From Echria macrotheca (Eukaryota; Ascomycota; Sordariomycetes; Sordariales; Schizotheciaceae): a stretch of DNA of 64,000 bases. A program made the position numbers and the translations under genes. Under the pieces are notes generated by a model. The model was not told where the DNA came from. It did no database searches and was given only the letters and a program-made list of their open reading frames with translations. Shown here piece by piece: positions 32,941-43,840 of the stretch. The stretch covers positions 1,302,001 through 1,366,000 of the forward strand of contig MU839829.1 of NCBI GenBank assembly GCA_030411725.1, read 5' to 3'. The first letter of the stretch is position 1. Each line of letters begins with the position of its first letter.

Positions 32941-34589
32941 CTAGTACCGGTAAAGATGCTCCGTCTTCCTTGGTGGTGTCGCATGGTACGCATCGTCCCG
33001 CTCGTGTCCCTCATCGCTCACCGGCGTCACAGGATCTAGCTTCGCGCCGCTACTTGACGGGGTCGTCGGGCTGAATCCAGGGTGGAAAGGTTCAAATGGT
33101 AACCGTGGCAGCTCGTTCGACGCCCGGCCCGGCTGTCTTGAAGATGACTCTGGCACGGGATCCCTAAACGGATCCGCCTCATCGTCATGACGTGGTGTGC
33201 CCGAATTCGACCGCGAAGGGCCGGGTTCTGCGTACGATGCTGTGCCTTTGCCTTTTCCAGATGGTTTCCTGACAGGCAATGGCGGAATCGCTCCGCGGAC
33301 AGCCTCGTTCTGATCCGAAGGTGGTTGCCACTGGGAGGCAACTTGCTGACCCTGCTCGTTCTGCCCAACACTTGGGGTACTCGTGCTGGAGCGCTCCCCA
33401 AGACCGAGTCGCTTCTTCGCCTGGAGCACAGCCCGCTGATGGTGGTTGAGGGCCTGCTGCAGCTGCTCGTTGGTGTCGATTAGGCTCTCCATGGTATCAT
33501 TATCAGGCGCCGGCTCGGTTGTCATGTACCCCTGAATGCTACGGGATGCGCTCAAACAGCGGTCGGCAAACTCCTTGATCAGGTCGTTGTTCAGAATCTC
33601 GGCCGGCGGCGTGCACCCGACCACTTGCTCAAGCAACTTGGCTGATGTCCGAGCCTCTTCCAGCCGGTTTGCCAGCTCGACCGGATTCGGTAGCTTCCTG
33701 TTGTTGTGCGTCCGGTTAAAGTACTCCTGCGAGTGTGGATCGAAAGCAGGAGCATTGAGGGCCCTCGGAGCGGGTGCAGCGGCGGCGCCCTTTGGACTTT
33801 TGTCAGCCATCTCCCCTTTCGCCCTCTCCTGACCTGTCACCAAAATGTTCCGCATCAGAACTTACCCCGTACGCCTTGTAGGCCTTTTCCTTCTCCTTCT
33901 TCCACATTTCTATAAGAAGTCCTAGCCCCTCGTCATAACCCTTAGTATTCTCAAAGTTGTCGAGCGTCTCCATGAGCATCTGGCGCACGCTGGGGTCGCG
34001 CCCGGACCGGAGCAGCTCCTTTGTAACGTCGACAAACTTCTTGTCAAAGTTTCGCGTGAAGGTGGCCCCGGGGTTGTCGGACAAGATGCGTATCAGCATG
34101 ATGGCGTTGTACTGGAACGACGGTCGGCTCCAGTAGTCGCGTTGCAAGAACTTGCGGATGATACGGGCGCATTCTGCCGCAGCGGCCGGAGACGACTCGG
34201 CAGCATCGACGATCGGAGGTAGGAATGTGATGTCGTCGCCCTGTAACAACGTTTAGTCGCGGCAGTTGCAGTGTGGACAGCGCCACGTACCGTTTGACTC
34301 CCGCCGGACTCGCAGAATTGTTTCTACCGTGTGCCCCCCGTTAGCAACTCCAAGACAAGCTCGGACGTCTCCCAGGGCAAGCGTACCACAAAGCGCGTAG
34401 CAGATGCTTCAGGGGATTCCCCGTTAGGATCCGACACCGATCCGTTGCTGCTGTTGCCTACCGCGCAAGCATCTTGTTAGCGAGGCGCGTCCCTGAACAG
34501 TAGCAGCGGCGCGCTGGCTGCAGCTTACCAAAAGTCGGCCGCTTCTTGATGGTGCCCAGCACCTTGTTCATACTGAAGCTCTTCATCAT
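32941..34589 (-). CDS. LSB5: VHS-GAT domain protein, Lsb5-like
   Basis: Five exons, 34589-34529, 34457-34387, 34323-34291, 34240-33866 and 33789-32941, give 462 residues; introns are 71, 63, 50 and 76 nt. The N-terminal half is VHS-like: SATRFVKQFCESGG, DDITFLPPIVDAAESS, YNAIMLIRILSDNPGATFTR, ending with GLGLLIEMWKKEKEKAYKAY. A GAT domain follows (LPNPVELANRLEEARTSAKL to NEQLQQALNHHQRAV, about 215-310). The tail is long, Pro/Ser rich and probably disordered. Yeast Lsb5 links ubiquitinated cargo, Arf3 and the Las17 actin machinery at endocytic sites; that role here is inferred. The last intron boundary is the least certain: donor GTAAGT is strong, and I chose acceptor CCAAAG behind a GCTGAC branch site; other in-frame acceptors would make an intron under 45 nt. 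Confidence 0.82.
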
Positions 34590-35550
34590 GGTGATGGTCC
34601 CCAGCGACCGCCAAGCGAGAGAAGACGAAGGGCGAAAGGATGGGAGGTTGAGCGGCAAAGCTGGATGGATTACGAAGCGAGATATGGGTTAAATCGAGCT
34701 CCCACCACTAGGCAGACGAGTCACTCGCGGTTGTGTGCTCTTCGGTTGGTTTGCTCTTGACGTGTTTGTGTTTTCGGGTGCCTGCAGGACGGTTATACTG
34801 TCGTCGTCGTCGTTGCGCTCCCCTCTCTGCGACTTGTTTCGTGTTTGGCTGGCCGTTTGACGATCCGGGGTAGGTAGGTGCTTGATTGTCTGGACCCCGC
34901 GAATCAGCGATAGCGTTAGCCTTGGCGGTTTATTGGCGCCCGGTCGATGTCTTAGCAGCAACAGCCCCGTCCCATTCGACGCCCTATTATCTGTAAGAAG
35001 AGTGAACCCTTCTTTTAAATTACTTGCAGGATGCGACGAGAACGCGTCCAGCATGCATGTGCCACGGCCGCAGCCACCGGTACATCGAGGCCTCGCAATC
35101 CAGAGCGAAACGCGGAAACTCGCCGTCCGTCCTGGACGACTCTGAGCCAACGAAAAAGAGAGAGCCTAGTCCTAATTGTCTCCCTCCGAGACCGACCCTT
35201 TTGCTTGTTCGCCAAGACCGTCTCCATCTTGTGTGCACAGCCTCCCTCACCACGCAAGCTCTTTTCATCCCAAGTCGGTCGCATCAGCTGTCCATCAAAG
35301 TCCAGATGACGAAATGTCATCCGCTTGGCATTGATACTGGCTTACATACAGCCTCCGCTAAAGCTTCCTAGCTACGGTATTACACACAAGTTTTCAACAA
35401 CTCCGTATCCGATGCATGTCCACCCAACCGCCGCTCCCCAGGCCAAACTCATGAACACGGACTTACAAGTTTTCCGTTAACGCCCCAACTCTACCTGTAT
35501 ACAAAGCCACCCTGTGGCTACCGTAATACCCACGTCTACACGCCAGTCCC
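34590..35550. other. Intergenic interval
   Basis: About 960 bases, presumably the LSB5 promoter and the 3' flank of the UBX gene. Frames here are short and overlapping; none is convincing. Confidence 0.5.
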
Positions 35551-37135
35551 TCAGTCCTCTTCGTCGTCCTGCGTATCGTCCTCAACCACCAGGTTACCAC
35601 CTCTTCCCATCTTATCGCCGATGGTGGTCGAGTGACTAGGCTCCAACGTTTCTCGCGGCATCATGGATGCAATCCGGAAAAGATACTTGTGCTCGTAATC
35701 TTGTGGCTCCGCAGCATCCCCCACCAGAGAATCGGGTTCTTGTAGAAGGCTGTAGCATTCTACAAACGCGTACAGATCATCCAACGACGCGTCGCTGGGA
35801 AATCGGCGAATCACACGTCCTCCGCCGGCAGAAGGGGGCATGTTCAACGCTAGTCGAACTCCAGTGCTAGGTTCCGCAGGAATCTTGGTCGCTCGCCACC
35901 TGCGCCATTGCTGCCGAAGCTCTTCAAGCCGTGCTGCCTCCTGCGCTTGTTCGAGCGCTCGTTTTTCTGCTGCCGCCGCTGCTGCCGCCGCCTCGCGCTT
36001 CTGGCGTGCCCGCTCCCTGTCCCGAGCCAGAGACCGTTCGTATGCTGAATCCTGTTCCGACCTCAAGTTGCGCGCGACAGCCTGGGCAGCCCGCTCTGCC
36101 CTTACCGCGTCGATATCCGGGGAATACTTGGCAATCGCACTTTCTATCCCTGCGATATAGGCTGCCGGCGTCATTGGACCCGTCAGACGCTTGACGATGC
36201 CCATCCGTGTGCTGCCCTCTTTCGGCGTCAGGCAGGACAAGCACGAGAAAGGATACTTAGTACACATATACTCGTTGGCCACCAGGTAAGCCTCCGAGTC
36301 GAGAACGTTTCCGCCCCAGACGATGATGTTGTTTGCTGGGTTGTTGAGAAAGGCCACGACCTCAGGCGAGAGTAGAGTATTCCTCACAAACGTGTCTGTG
36401 TCGTCATGCTCAGGGGAGATCAACACGGTCAGCAGAAACTTGAAGTCCCGTTTCGCCGTGTCTAGTGCTTGTGCATGGCCGCCATCAAAGAAAACCACGT
36501 CATTGGGACCGTACTCCTCCTCAAATTCTCGACGAAATCTCTCGGCTGTCTCCTGGGGCAAGGCAGGCCGCCGTTCGTTCGTTCTCCTCCACCCCCGACG
36601 CATCGATGTCACCGCACGAGGTCGCAGTGCGCTCGGCAGGAACGAGAATACATATAAAGCCAACCGGACTGCTGTACTGAACATCTTGTAGCCGAACCGG
36701 AAAGGCGCGAAGATGACTGCCAGGAGAAAAGGTGGGCGGTATGTTATCGGCATCTGAGGGACCACTCGAGGTGCAGGGTCGGTCCGCTGAACGCGCGCGG
36801 TACGGGCTGCTGGAGCGGTTGCCGCCAACAAGCTCTCTTGCAGGTTGTCATGCCGCGCCGTGGCAAAGCGAGCATTATTCTGTTCTGCCTCGGCTTCGGC
36901 AACGAGATCTGGTCCCTCACCATCGAAGAACTTGGCTATCGCAATCTTGCACCCCAGAGGCGTCAGCGATGCTTCGGAGGACCAACGGCAGACAAACCTG
37001 GACATTCCATTGCGATCTTTGGAGCAACGGGATGGCATCTTTGACCTCCTGGCTCGTGACATCAGTGTACTGCTGGAGAGCCTCTTGCTGGTTCGCCGAA
37101 AGCTGGCTGAGATCGAAGTCGGCTGGATTCGTCAT
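35551..37135 (-). CDS. UBX2: UBX-domain ER membrane protein, FAF2/Ubx2-like
   Basis: Two exons, 37135-36998 and 36945-35551, joined over a 52-nt intron (donor GTTTGT), encode 510 residues. The N terminus (SANQQEALQQYTDVTSQEV, then LLQRSQWNVQIAIAKFFDG across the splice) is a UBA-like helical bundle. A hydrophobic hairpin at about 117-150 (RPPFLLAVIFAPFRFGYKMF, TAVRLALYVFSFLP) should insert in the ER membrane. A thioredoxin-like UAS domain follows at about 195-325 (VVFFDGGHAQALDTAKRDFK, NNIIVWGGNVLDSEAYLVAN), then a charged Arg/Ala/Glu coiled coil (about 330-395) and a C-terminal UBX fold (TGVRLALNMPPSAGGGRVIR, FPSDASLDDLYAFVECY). This order is that of FAF2/UBXD8 and yeast Ubx2, which recruit Cdc48/p97 to ER-associated degradation. 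The C terminus ends in an acidic run. It is head-to-head with PAN3. Confidence 0.88.
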
Positions 37136-38315
37136 GGCCGAGGTTTTCGATCAAACCGCTCTCAACAGCTTGACAACAATCTCGGGGTCGAGAGCGCGGG
37201 ACGAGCCCTGTCGGTCGCACACAAGCAATTGCCGGTAGGACCAACGCATGCAGGCTGTCGGGTCGGGAGGGGATCCTCGTGTCGAAGTTTCGGATAGAAA
37301 ACTAGAAGGAGAAAAGAGAAAGGCGATCGATCGGGGGGCTCGGTCGTGCTTGTCGTCAGGCTATCCACCTCATTGGGAACACGCAGCTGCCTGCTGACGT
37401 CTTGAACGAATGGTGGCGGTGGTTGGTTCAGCAATGCCGCAAAAGACTGTCAATACTGAAAAACTACGTCTGTTAAATGCCCATCAGCTTCTGTGGGGGT
37501 CCGTTTGCATGAATTTGCGGCAACACAGCTCGGGCTGCTGAAGGACACCTGCTCTCCTGTATCGGCAACACCCTCGCCAAGATGAATGAGGTCAGCGTGG
37601 CCGATGTAAGGCTTCCTACGGGTTTGTTGCATGCACTTCGGTAGCAGTTGGGCTAAGCTCGTTAAACTTACCTACAACGTTGTCTTATTGCATCCAGCTC
37701 GGTTATATGCATGTGCATCAGCTTGACTTTGGGTGGGTGCCTGTAAATGGTTAGCCTGCTTATTAGGTAAGGCAGAGGCGGGTCGTGCTCGAGGCTGCAA
37801 GATCCAACCTCGAGACCACAAACCAGCCCCACAGTGGCAGGTCTGTCCCATTTCTCCCAGGGTCCGGATCCGCGGAGAGTCGGGAACAGACGTTATTATT
37901 CACCACCAAACCCTTTGAAGCGCTTGTCACGGTCCGACTCGGGCGGGATCCGCCCCTCTTCCCGCCGACAGCCTGCCACCGCCTCGACGTCGGCCGCCGC
38001 ACCCATTGCGACGTGCGCGCTCTGCTACTGCTTCCGACTGCCGCATCTCCATGGGTGCCTTATCGCCCGTCCAGGTCAAAGAATGGGACGGTTTCCCGAG
38101 AGTCAAGTGAGTACGCGACGGCCCCGTCGACCCGACCCCTCGGTCAGAACGCGAAAAATGGCCCTCAATGGCAGGTGCAGTTGCGCGATCCGAGGAGACT
38201 TCTCCTCAATCCCTCCCCAGCCTGACCGCAATGCTACTCAGCCTGCTGACTTGCGATCCGCTCCAGATGTTATAATCAAGGGACTGCGGTTGTTCCTTGA
38301 TGCTGTCTGCCCGTC
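37136..38315. other. Shared divergent promoter region of UBX2 and PAN3
   Basis: About 1.2 kb between two divergent starts. Several open frames cross it, but none has a recognised motif and the PAN3 start is clear downstream; they are likely leader sequence. Confidence 0.5.
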
Positions 38316-40805
38316 ATGGCAACGACGCGTTACTCGTCCTCTTCGAACGACCTCCGCAGGCAGGTTGGGTCGCCGCGATCCAAAGGCCGTGGTTAGTTGA
38401 CATTCCGCACCGCTGTCGGGATCACAGTCGCTGATATTTGGCTGGCGCAGAAAACAAAGATACAACATGTCGTAACATTCTGATATACGGCCATTGCCGC
38501 TACGAGGATCAGGGCTGCACTTTCAATCACGAGCCCTCAAAGAGCTCGCCCTCGCCGGCAGAACTGTAAGTTGACCAGAGCATTATCCCTTTCGTCTCGT
38601 TAGGCCCCAGGTGTCTATGGTGTTCAATGGGAAAGCCTTGTCACTGCGCAATCACGGAATATATGGCTCCATTGTCCATTAACAACCCATTCTCCGCCCT
38701 CCTGCGGGCGATGGAAAAGGGAGCTCCGGCATCGGTCTCCCATGCTCCTTCGTTTTATACTGGCGTTATGAAGCTCCGCCAGTCGCCATCAGACGGCTGC
38801 TTTCCATCCAGATATCATGTTGAAACTCGGGACCTAATTAGTGGACCTTGATAGTAAAAAACCATTCAATGTTGAATCGCCATCATTCACTCCATCACAA
38901 CCACCAGCAAAGAAATCCACGTTCTCCTCCCAGGCGGCTAGCGCGGCGCCATTCACTCCGCGCGGTGTCAATAGTGAGTTCTTCCCTATTCACCGACCGA
39001 ATTTGCGTTTCTGACATATCTCGAGGCACACCGACATTACCGGCGTTCTCACAGAATGTAGAAACCACAGTGCTGAATCCTGGCGCAATCCGGGAGTTTA
39101 CCCCCCAAAACTATGACGTTGGAAACTCTGTAAGTATATACTCGAATCTTCCCAGGGAACGATGAGCTTACATGTTGTAGAGTACGGCCAACAGCGTCGC
39201 GCAGGATAACGGCCTCTACAATGACCCATTCGCCAGCTTGAGCTCCCTCGGCCAAGGACTCCCGCCTTCTTCTTCTTTCCACCCATACGCTAGCGATCAT
39301 AACGCGATGGGTGGCTCTGGCGCCGGTTACTACTCGGCACAATTTCCGCCAGGCGGCTTGGTAACGCCTCCAAGCTATCACCTCTACCAGCCTTTCGACT
39401 CTTATCGCAAGGAGCTACAGCCGTGGCAGCGATCTACCTATGACTTTTTCGTCCCTGACAAGCTGCGGGAGGAAATGCAAAAGAAAATGTTTGCGATGCA
39501 ACAACAGTTGCCCAGTAAGTTTCATTCCACTGTCACTCGGACTCTTGTGACTGACTGAAACAGTGCCTGGCACATTGCCGCGCCTTGATCACTACTTTGC
39601 GCTGTTTCCTCTTGATACGACGAATAGGAAGAATACAGCTTCATTCGGCTACCCGAGCTGGATGTACAAGGCAATGAGCAGTCGAAATGGGCGGTATTTC
39701 GCCTTGAGGAGACTTGAAGGTATGTTGTCTTGACGTTTGCATTGCGAAGCCCGTGCTGACAGAAAGTCGAGGATATCGGCTGACTAACGAAAATGCCGTG
39801 CTCTCGGTTGTGAAAGACTGGAAAAGGGTTAAGAATGCCAACATCGTCAGCGTCCACGAGATGTTCACCACGAGAGAATTTGGCGACAGTTCTCTGATCT
39901 TCGTATACGACTATCACCCCAATTCTAAAACTCTCCTGGAACAGCACCCTCAAGCCAACGCTAGGTATCGTGGCGCACAACCTGTCCCGGAACAGGTGCT
40001 GTGGAGTTATATATGTCAGATCGCAAATGCCCTCAAAGCTATTCACTCATTCAACCTAGCAGCTCGGTGCCTCGAGCCGAGCAAGATCATCGTCGATAAA
40101 AATCGCATTCGGCTCGCGGCATGTTCGATTCTCGACGTGGTTAACTTTGAGAGCAACAAGCGGCCAGTCCAAGAGCTCCAAATGGAGGACCTCGTCAAGT
40201 TCGGCAAAGTCATTCTCTCATTGGCCACAGCGACGCCAATGTCCCGCCTAGACGTGTCAAGCGCGCTCGAAAGTCTGACGCCCAAGTATTCGACAACATT
40301 GAAGGAGGCTCTAACGTGGCTTATTTTGCCGGGGCCTGGGGAATTCAAGACGATCCACAGCTTCATTGGGGGTATTTCCAACCAGCTGGCTGATTTCCTC
40401 GATCTCGCCTTTCATGACCGAGACGAGATATACTCCCAGTTCGCACGGGAGCTTGAGAACGGTAGGGTGGCGAGGATCATGATGAAGCTGGCCGCCATCA
40501 ATGACCGAGAGGGTGTCCCCGGTAATCCTGAGTGGTCAAATACCGGCGATAGGTATCAGCTCAAGCTTTTTCGAGACTACGTTTTCCACCAGGTGGACGC
40601 CGAAGGGAAGCCCGTTTTGTCTATCGGTCACATGCTCAGTTGCTTGAATAAGCTTGATGCTGGTACCGATGAACTGGTAATGCTCATCAGCCGCGACGAA
40701 AAGATGGTCTACGTTCCCAGTTACCGAGAGCTCAAGCAGATGCTCGATCGCTCGTTCAATGAACTGGTGAAACTAAGCAAGCATGGGGCTTCGGGTGCGA
40801 ATTAG
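38316..40805 (+). CDS. PAN3: PAN2-PAN3 deadenylase regulatory subunit Pan3
   Basis: Seven exons: 38316-38391, 38451-38565, 38855-38973, 39026-39129, 39181-39514, 39564-39719 and 39772-40805, giving 645 residues. Pan3 binds poly(A)-binding protein and RNA and brings the Pan2 nuclease to mRNA poly(A) tails. A CCCH zinc finger lies at 32-52 (TCRNILIYGHC, then QGCTFNH; Cys 32, 41, 48, His 52). Exon 3 opens with a PAM2-like motif (LKKPFNVESPSFTPS, about 64-78). A Gly/Ser/Pro/Tyr-rich linker covers the middle. The pseudokinase begins around exons 5-6 (YFALRRLEGYRLTNENAV; VLWSYICQIANALKAIHSFN; DLVKFGKVILSLAT) and lacks the HRD and DFG residues, as known for the family. A coiled coil and the C-terminal knob follow (LFRDYVFHQVDAEGKPVLSI; ISRDEKMVYVPSYRELKQML). 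The second intron is 289 nt, the others 49-59. Donors include an unusual GTTAGT in intron 1. Confidence 0.93.
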
Positions 40806-41505
40806 GTGACGCCCGGGAATGACAGCCAGACACCGCAGGGAATTTGTCTACAGACACCGTGGGGGAATTACCCACAGACACCGTGGGGGGATTACCCAGA
40901 CACCGACACGCTTTCAACAGGCATACTTTCAACAATGGACCTTTCATCGTGGTATAGGTATTGCGGATGAGGCCTCCATGCGGATATCTCGCAGGCTCAA
41001 CAGAGGGAACGCGATGCGTCAAGCCTCCCTCAGCAAACCAGCACGCACACCGACTACCAAATCAGCCCCAAAACCGGCTCCCAAACCGGCACCAAAAGTG
41101 GCCCAAGAAAAAATATCAAATTCACCCAAGGAGATTGAGTGGTGCTGAGTCGAGTTCACAGAAGGACGAGTCCGGATAAGCGGGCAGTCGGCATATACCG
41201 GCAGGCTGTTAATTGATGAGATACCAGCGTTCTATGGTACGGATAAGCCGCTATGAGGGCGTGACGGATCCGTAGATATTAGTAGAGTAAATCCGTAGGA
41301 ATTCAGCGTTCATTTCCACCTTCCACAGACCCAAAGTTTCCACGTCACCCATTGTAGCTCGTCAAGATTCCTTCTCGTGCGTTCGCAAGGTAGAAGCGGA
41401 GCAAGGATATCCCGTATCCATGATCTACACATGGGGCCTAACGAGAGCTTTATATCTGCCAGCATTCATCGACGCAAAGTCGAACCCGTGACACGTCCAG
41501 CTCTC
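40806..41505. other. Convergent intergenic region between PAN3 and LSM7
   Basis: 700 bases. It contains a 24-bp tandem repeat and a short Lys/Pro codon repeat near 41.06-41.10 kb within a 109-codon frame (40819-41148) that I judge non-coding. Confidence 0.5.
40827..40908 (+). repeat. 24-bp tandem repeat just after the PAN3 stop
   Basis: Units begin CAGACACCG at 40827, 40851, 40875 and 40897, with spacings of 24, 24 and 22 bases; the middle units share GTGGGGGAATTACC. The first starts 21 bases after the stop codon, so the array is probably in the 3' UTR. Confidence 0.85.
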
Positions 41506-42052
41506 TCAGTCATCGCTGTTTTGTAAGAAGGGATTGGCGATCACCTCGCTCCCGTCCACGGGGCTGATGAACACCAAGACGGTGCTTCGAACGACGACGA
41601 GACCAAGCGACCGCGTCGTCTCGTTGCCCTCGTCGTCTAGGAACATGTGAGCAAACACACCGCGAGGTCTAATCTAGAGATCGGGCCATCTCACCTCTGA
41701 GTGCCTCCTCCACCTCGTCCAGGACCAGATTCATCAGGGCGTCATAGCCCTTTAGCACACCCGTTACTACAAGGAGGAGGTCAGCTGACCGGACGACGCC
41801 TAGTCACGGGCCATGGGAGATGAACCACTTGCCTTCGCGGCCACCGTTGAACTTGACGGTGACGCGCTTGTCCATGTACTTGCTCAGGTCCAGGATGTTT
41901 TCCTTCTTAGGGCGCTCGCCCTGTGGCCCGGCACCGCCCTGCGACTGGCCGCCGCCGCCGCCGGCAGCACCGCCTCGGCCGTGATGTCCTCCGCCACGGC
42001 CTCCCCTGTGGCCGCCGCCGCCGCGCCCGCGGTAGCCTCCGCGGTCAGCCAT
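41506..42052 (-). CDS. LSM7: U6 snRNA-associated Sm-like protein LSm7
   Basis: Three exons, 42052-41833, 41766-41695 and 41636-41506, give 140 residues. Subunit of the Lsm2-8 ring (U6 snRNA 3' end) and the Lsm1-7 ring (mRNA decapping). The first ~50 residues form an Arg/Gly/His-rich arm (RGGYRGRGGGGHRGG), then the Sm fold starts at KENILDLSKYMDKRVTVKFN (Sm1), continues GREVTGVLKGYDALMNLVLD across intron 1 and ends with TTRSLGLVVVRSTVLVFISP (Sm2). Intron 1 (66 nt) starts with GCAAGT rather than GT; using it restores exactly the expected family sequence, and no GT donor nearby does so. Intron 2 (58 nt) is canonical. The residual frame past the GC site ends after about nine unrelated residues. 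The RGG arm lengthens the protein compared with yeast Lsm7 (about 115 residues). Confidence 0.93.
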
Positions 42053-43840
42053 CGACAGCGAGATGGAGCTGGCGCTGTGTGTGCTTTGTCCGTTTAGACT
42101 GGAATTGCTCGTTGGTCAGGTGAAGCTAAATCAAAGGTGGGGCGTGTTTGGGCGGACTTGTCGCTGCTTTTGCTGCGATTTTGGTGGGCTGAAGTTCGCC
42201 CCGCAGCCTTGCCTGCTGCTGGCTGCTGGCTGCCGGAAGGTTTTGCGTGGGGAAACTGTGGCTTTGCGCAGCGGGGAGGACGGGGGCTTCCCTGGTGTCA
42301 AGCCACAGACACAGCGGCATGGTGGGGCGCTGGCGGACAGGTGAAGTCCATGCTTTCCGGCGGGCCGTGTGTCGGAAACCCTCCATGCCTTCCAACGTTC
42401 TGGAAGGCCAATGCAGAGATTGGACACCCCACCAGGCCGCTTCCATTGCGACCCCGGGGAACACCTGGGACTGATCCTGATGAAGAAGCCGCAGCTCTGG
42501 ACGGGCGGAAGTTCGACTTCATCCGCAGACAAGACATCCTTGCACTCGCGACGCGTAGATGCCCCGGTGCAATCAACAGGCGCCATGTGCTTTAAACAAC
42601 CTGCAGCGCCGATGGCCAAGGTGCAGGTGCGTATCCATACGATGCGATTACCAGTTGATAACACGGCGAGCATCCAGCTGCCCCTCGCTTATCCAAAGTT
42701 GGTATATACAAGCTGATGCCCTCCTTTGGGTGCTTTGGGTGGTGGGAACATGATATGACCCGGATTGGAAGAGTCGAGGGGTTGCTGACAAGGTGGTCAC
42801 CTTGGCCCGTCTTGCCCGTCCCGGGCTTTGGCATCAAGAAGCTGTTTTCGTCGCATTCGCCGCGAGACGGCTTCGGTTCACGTTCGAGAGAGAAGTAAGT
42901 GAAGCTGTAGCTGTTACTCGTGCACATCAGTTCCGCATCAGACCCCCGGCTCTCTCCAGCACCTACCTGACTTTGGTGGGTGGGCCACGGGGATATTCCG
43001 CCATGCCTAAGTAGTTGACACCCCACGGCCTCTGCAAACACCCCAACGCCACGACGAGGCGGCCACACACATCGAGAGCTTTTATTTGCGCGGGCGATAG
43101 ATTGCTGGCAGCAAGACGCCGGGACTGGCAGTGACAATTGATTGAACGCCGGGGCGGCGCGCATTCATCTGATGCTGGTATCCCGGTGGTTCAACCTGGG
43201 CAGGCCAAGAGGCCGGAGAGAGCATGCCCAGACTTCAAAGCACTGCCCTTTTACGGTTTAAAATCGGGTACAATCCCCCGTTGCTCAAGGCCCCGCCTTT
43301 CCCGTGGACTCCGTTCCAGCAACAAGAGCAACAAGAGCAACAGAGAAAGTCTGCAGCCGCCTCGCCGGTGCCCCTTCGGCTCGTGAACGGCGACCGGCCA
43401 TATGTCGCATCGTGGCCTGAGACATTGTCAGGCAAAGTCAGGGAAGCCGGCAGTCACGAGGTCGCCGACCACAACGTACGTCGCCCTCACCGAATCAATC
43501 CGATTCAATCGCGCTGGGAGAAGGCCAATTGGATCCGTCTTGCCCGCTGCTTTTCCAACCAGCCCTGCAGCGGAAAGAGCGACAAACCATTGGGCAATTG
43601 CGCATTCACGACGACCAAACGTGCAAGTCGGCGTAGCCTCGTCGCTCCTGCTCAGCTCACCTCGCATCGTCGACCTTGCCCACTCAGTAGTAATTCAACG
43701 TCGTGGTCGTCGACTCTCCGGCTCCCCTCTCAGTCCGGTCCCGACGCCAGTCTGCAGTCGGTGATACTCACTACTTTTGCCCTTAGTGATCGGTCGTACG
43801 GTGCATCTTTTTGTCGGTCAGGCCGGCAAAGTCGGGTACG
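42053..43840. other. Divergent intergenic region, 1.8 kb
   Basis: Promoter space for LSM7 and the zinc-motif protein. A 241-codon frame (43224-43949) runs into exon 1 of the downstream gene in another phase; it has no domain and is more likely leader. Confidence 0.5.

Noticed and set aside
40819..41148. 109-aa frame after PAN3 with a KPAPKPAPK tail
   Set aside because: Its first third is the translation of the 24-bp repeat and its tail that of a codon repeat; no homology and probably 3' UTR.
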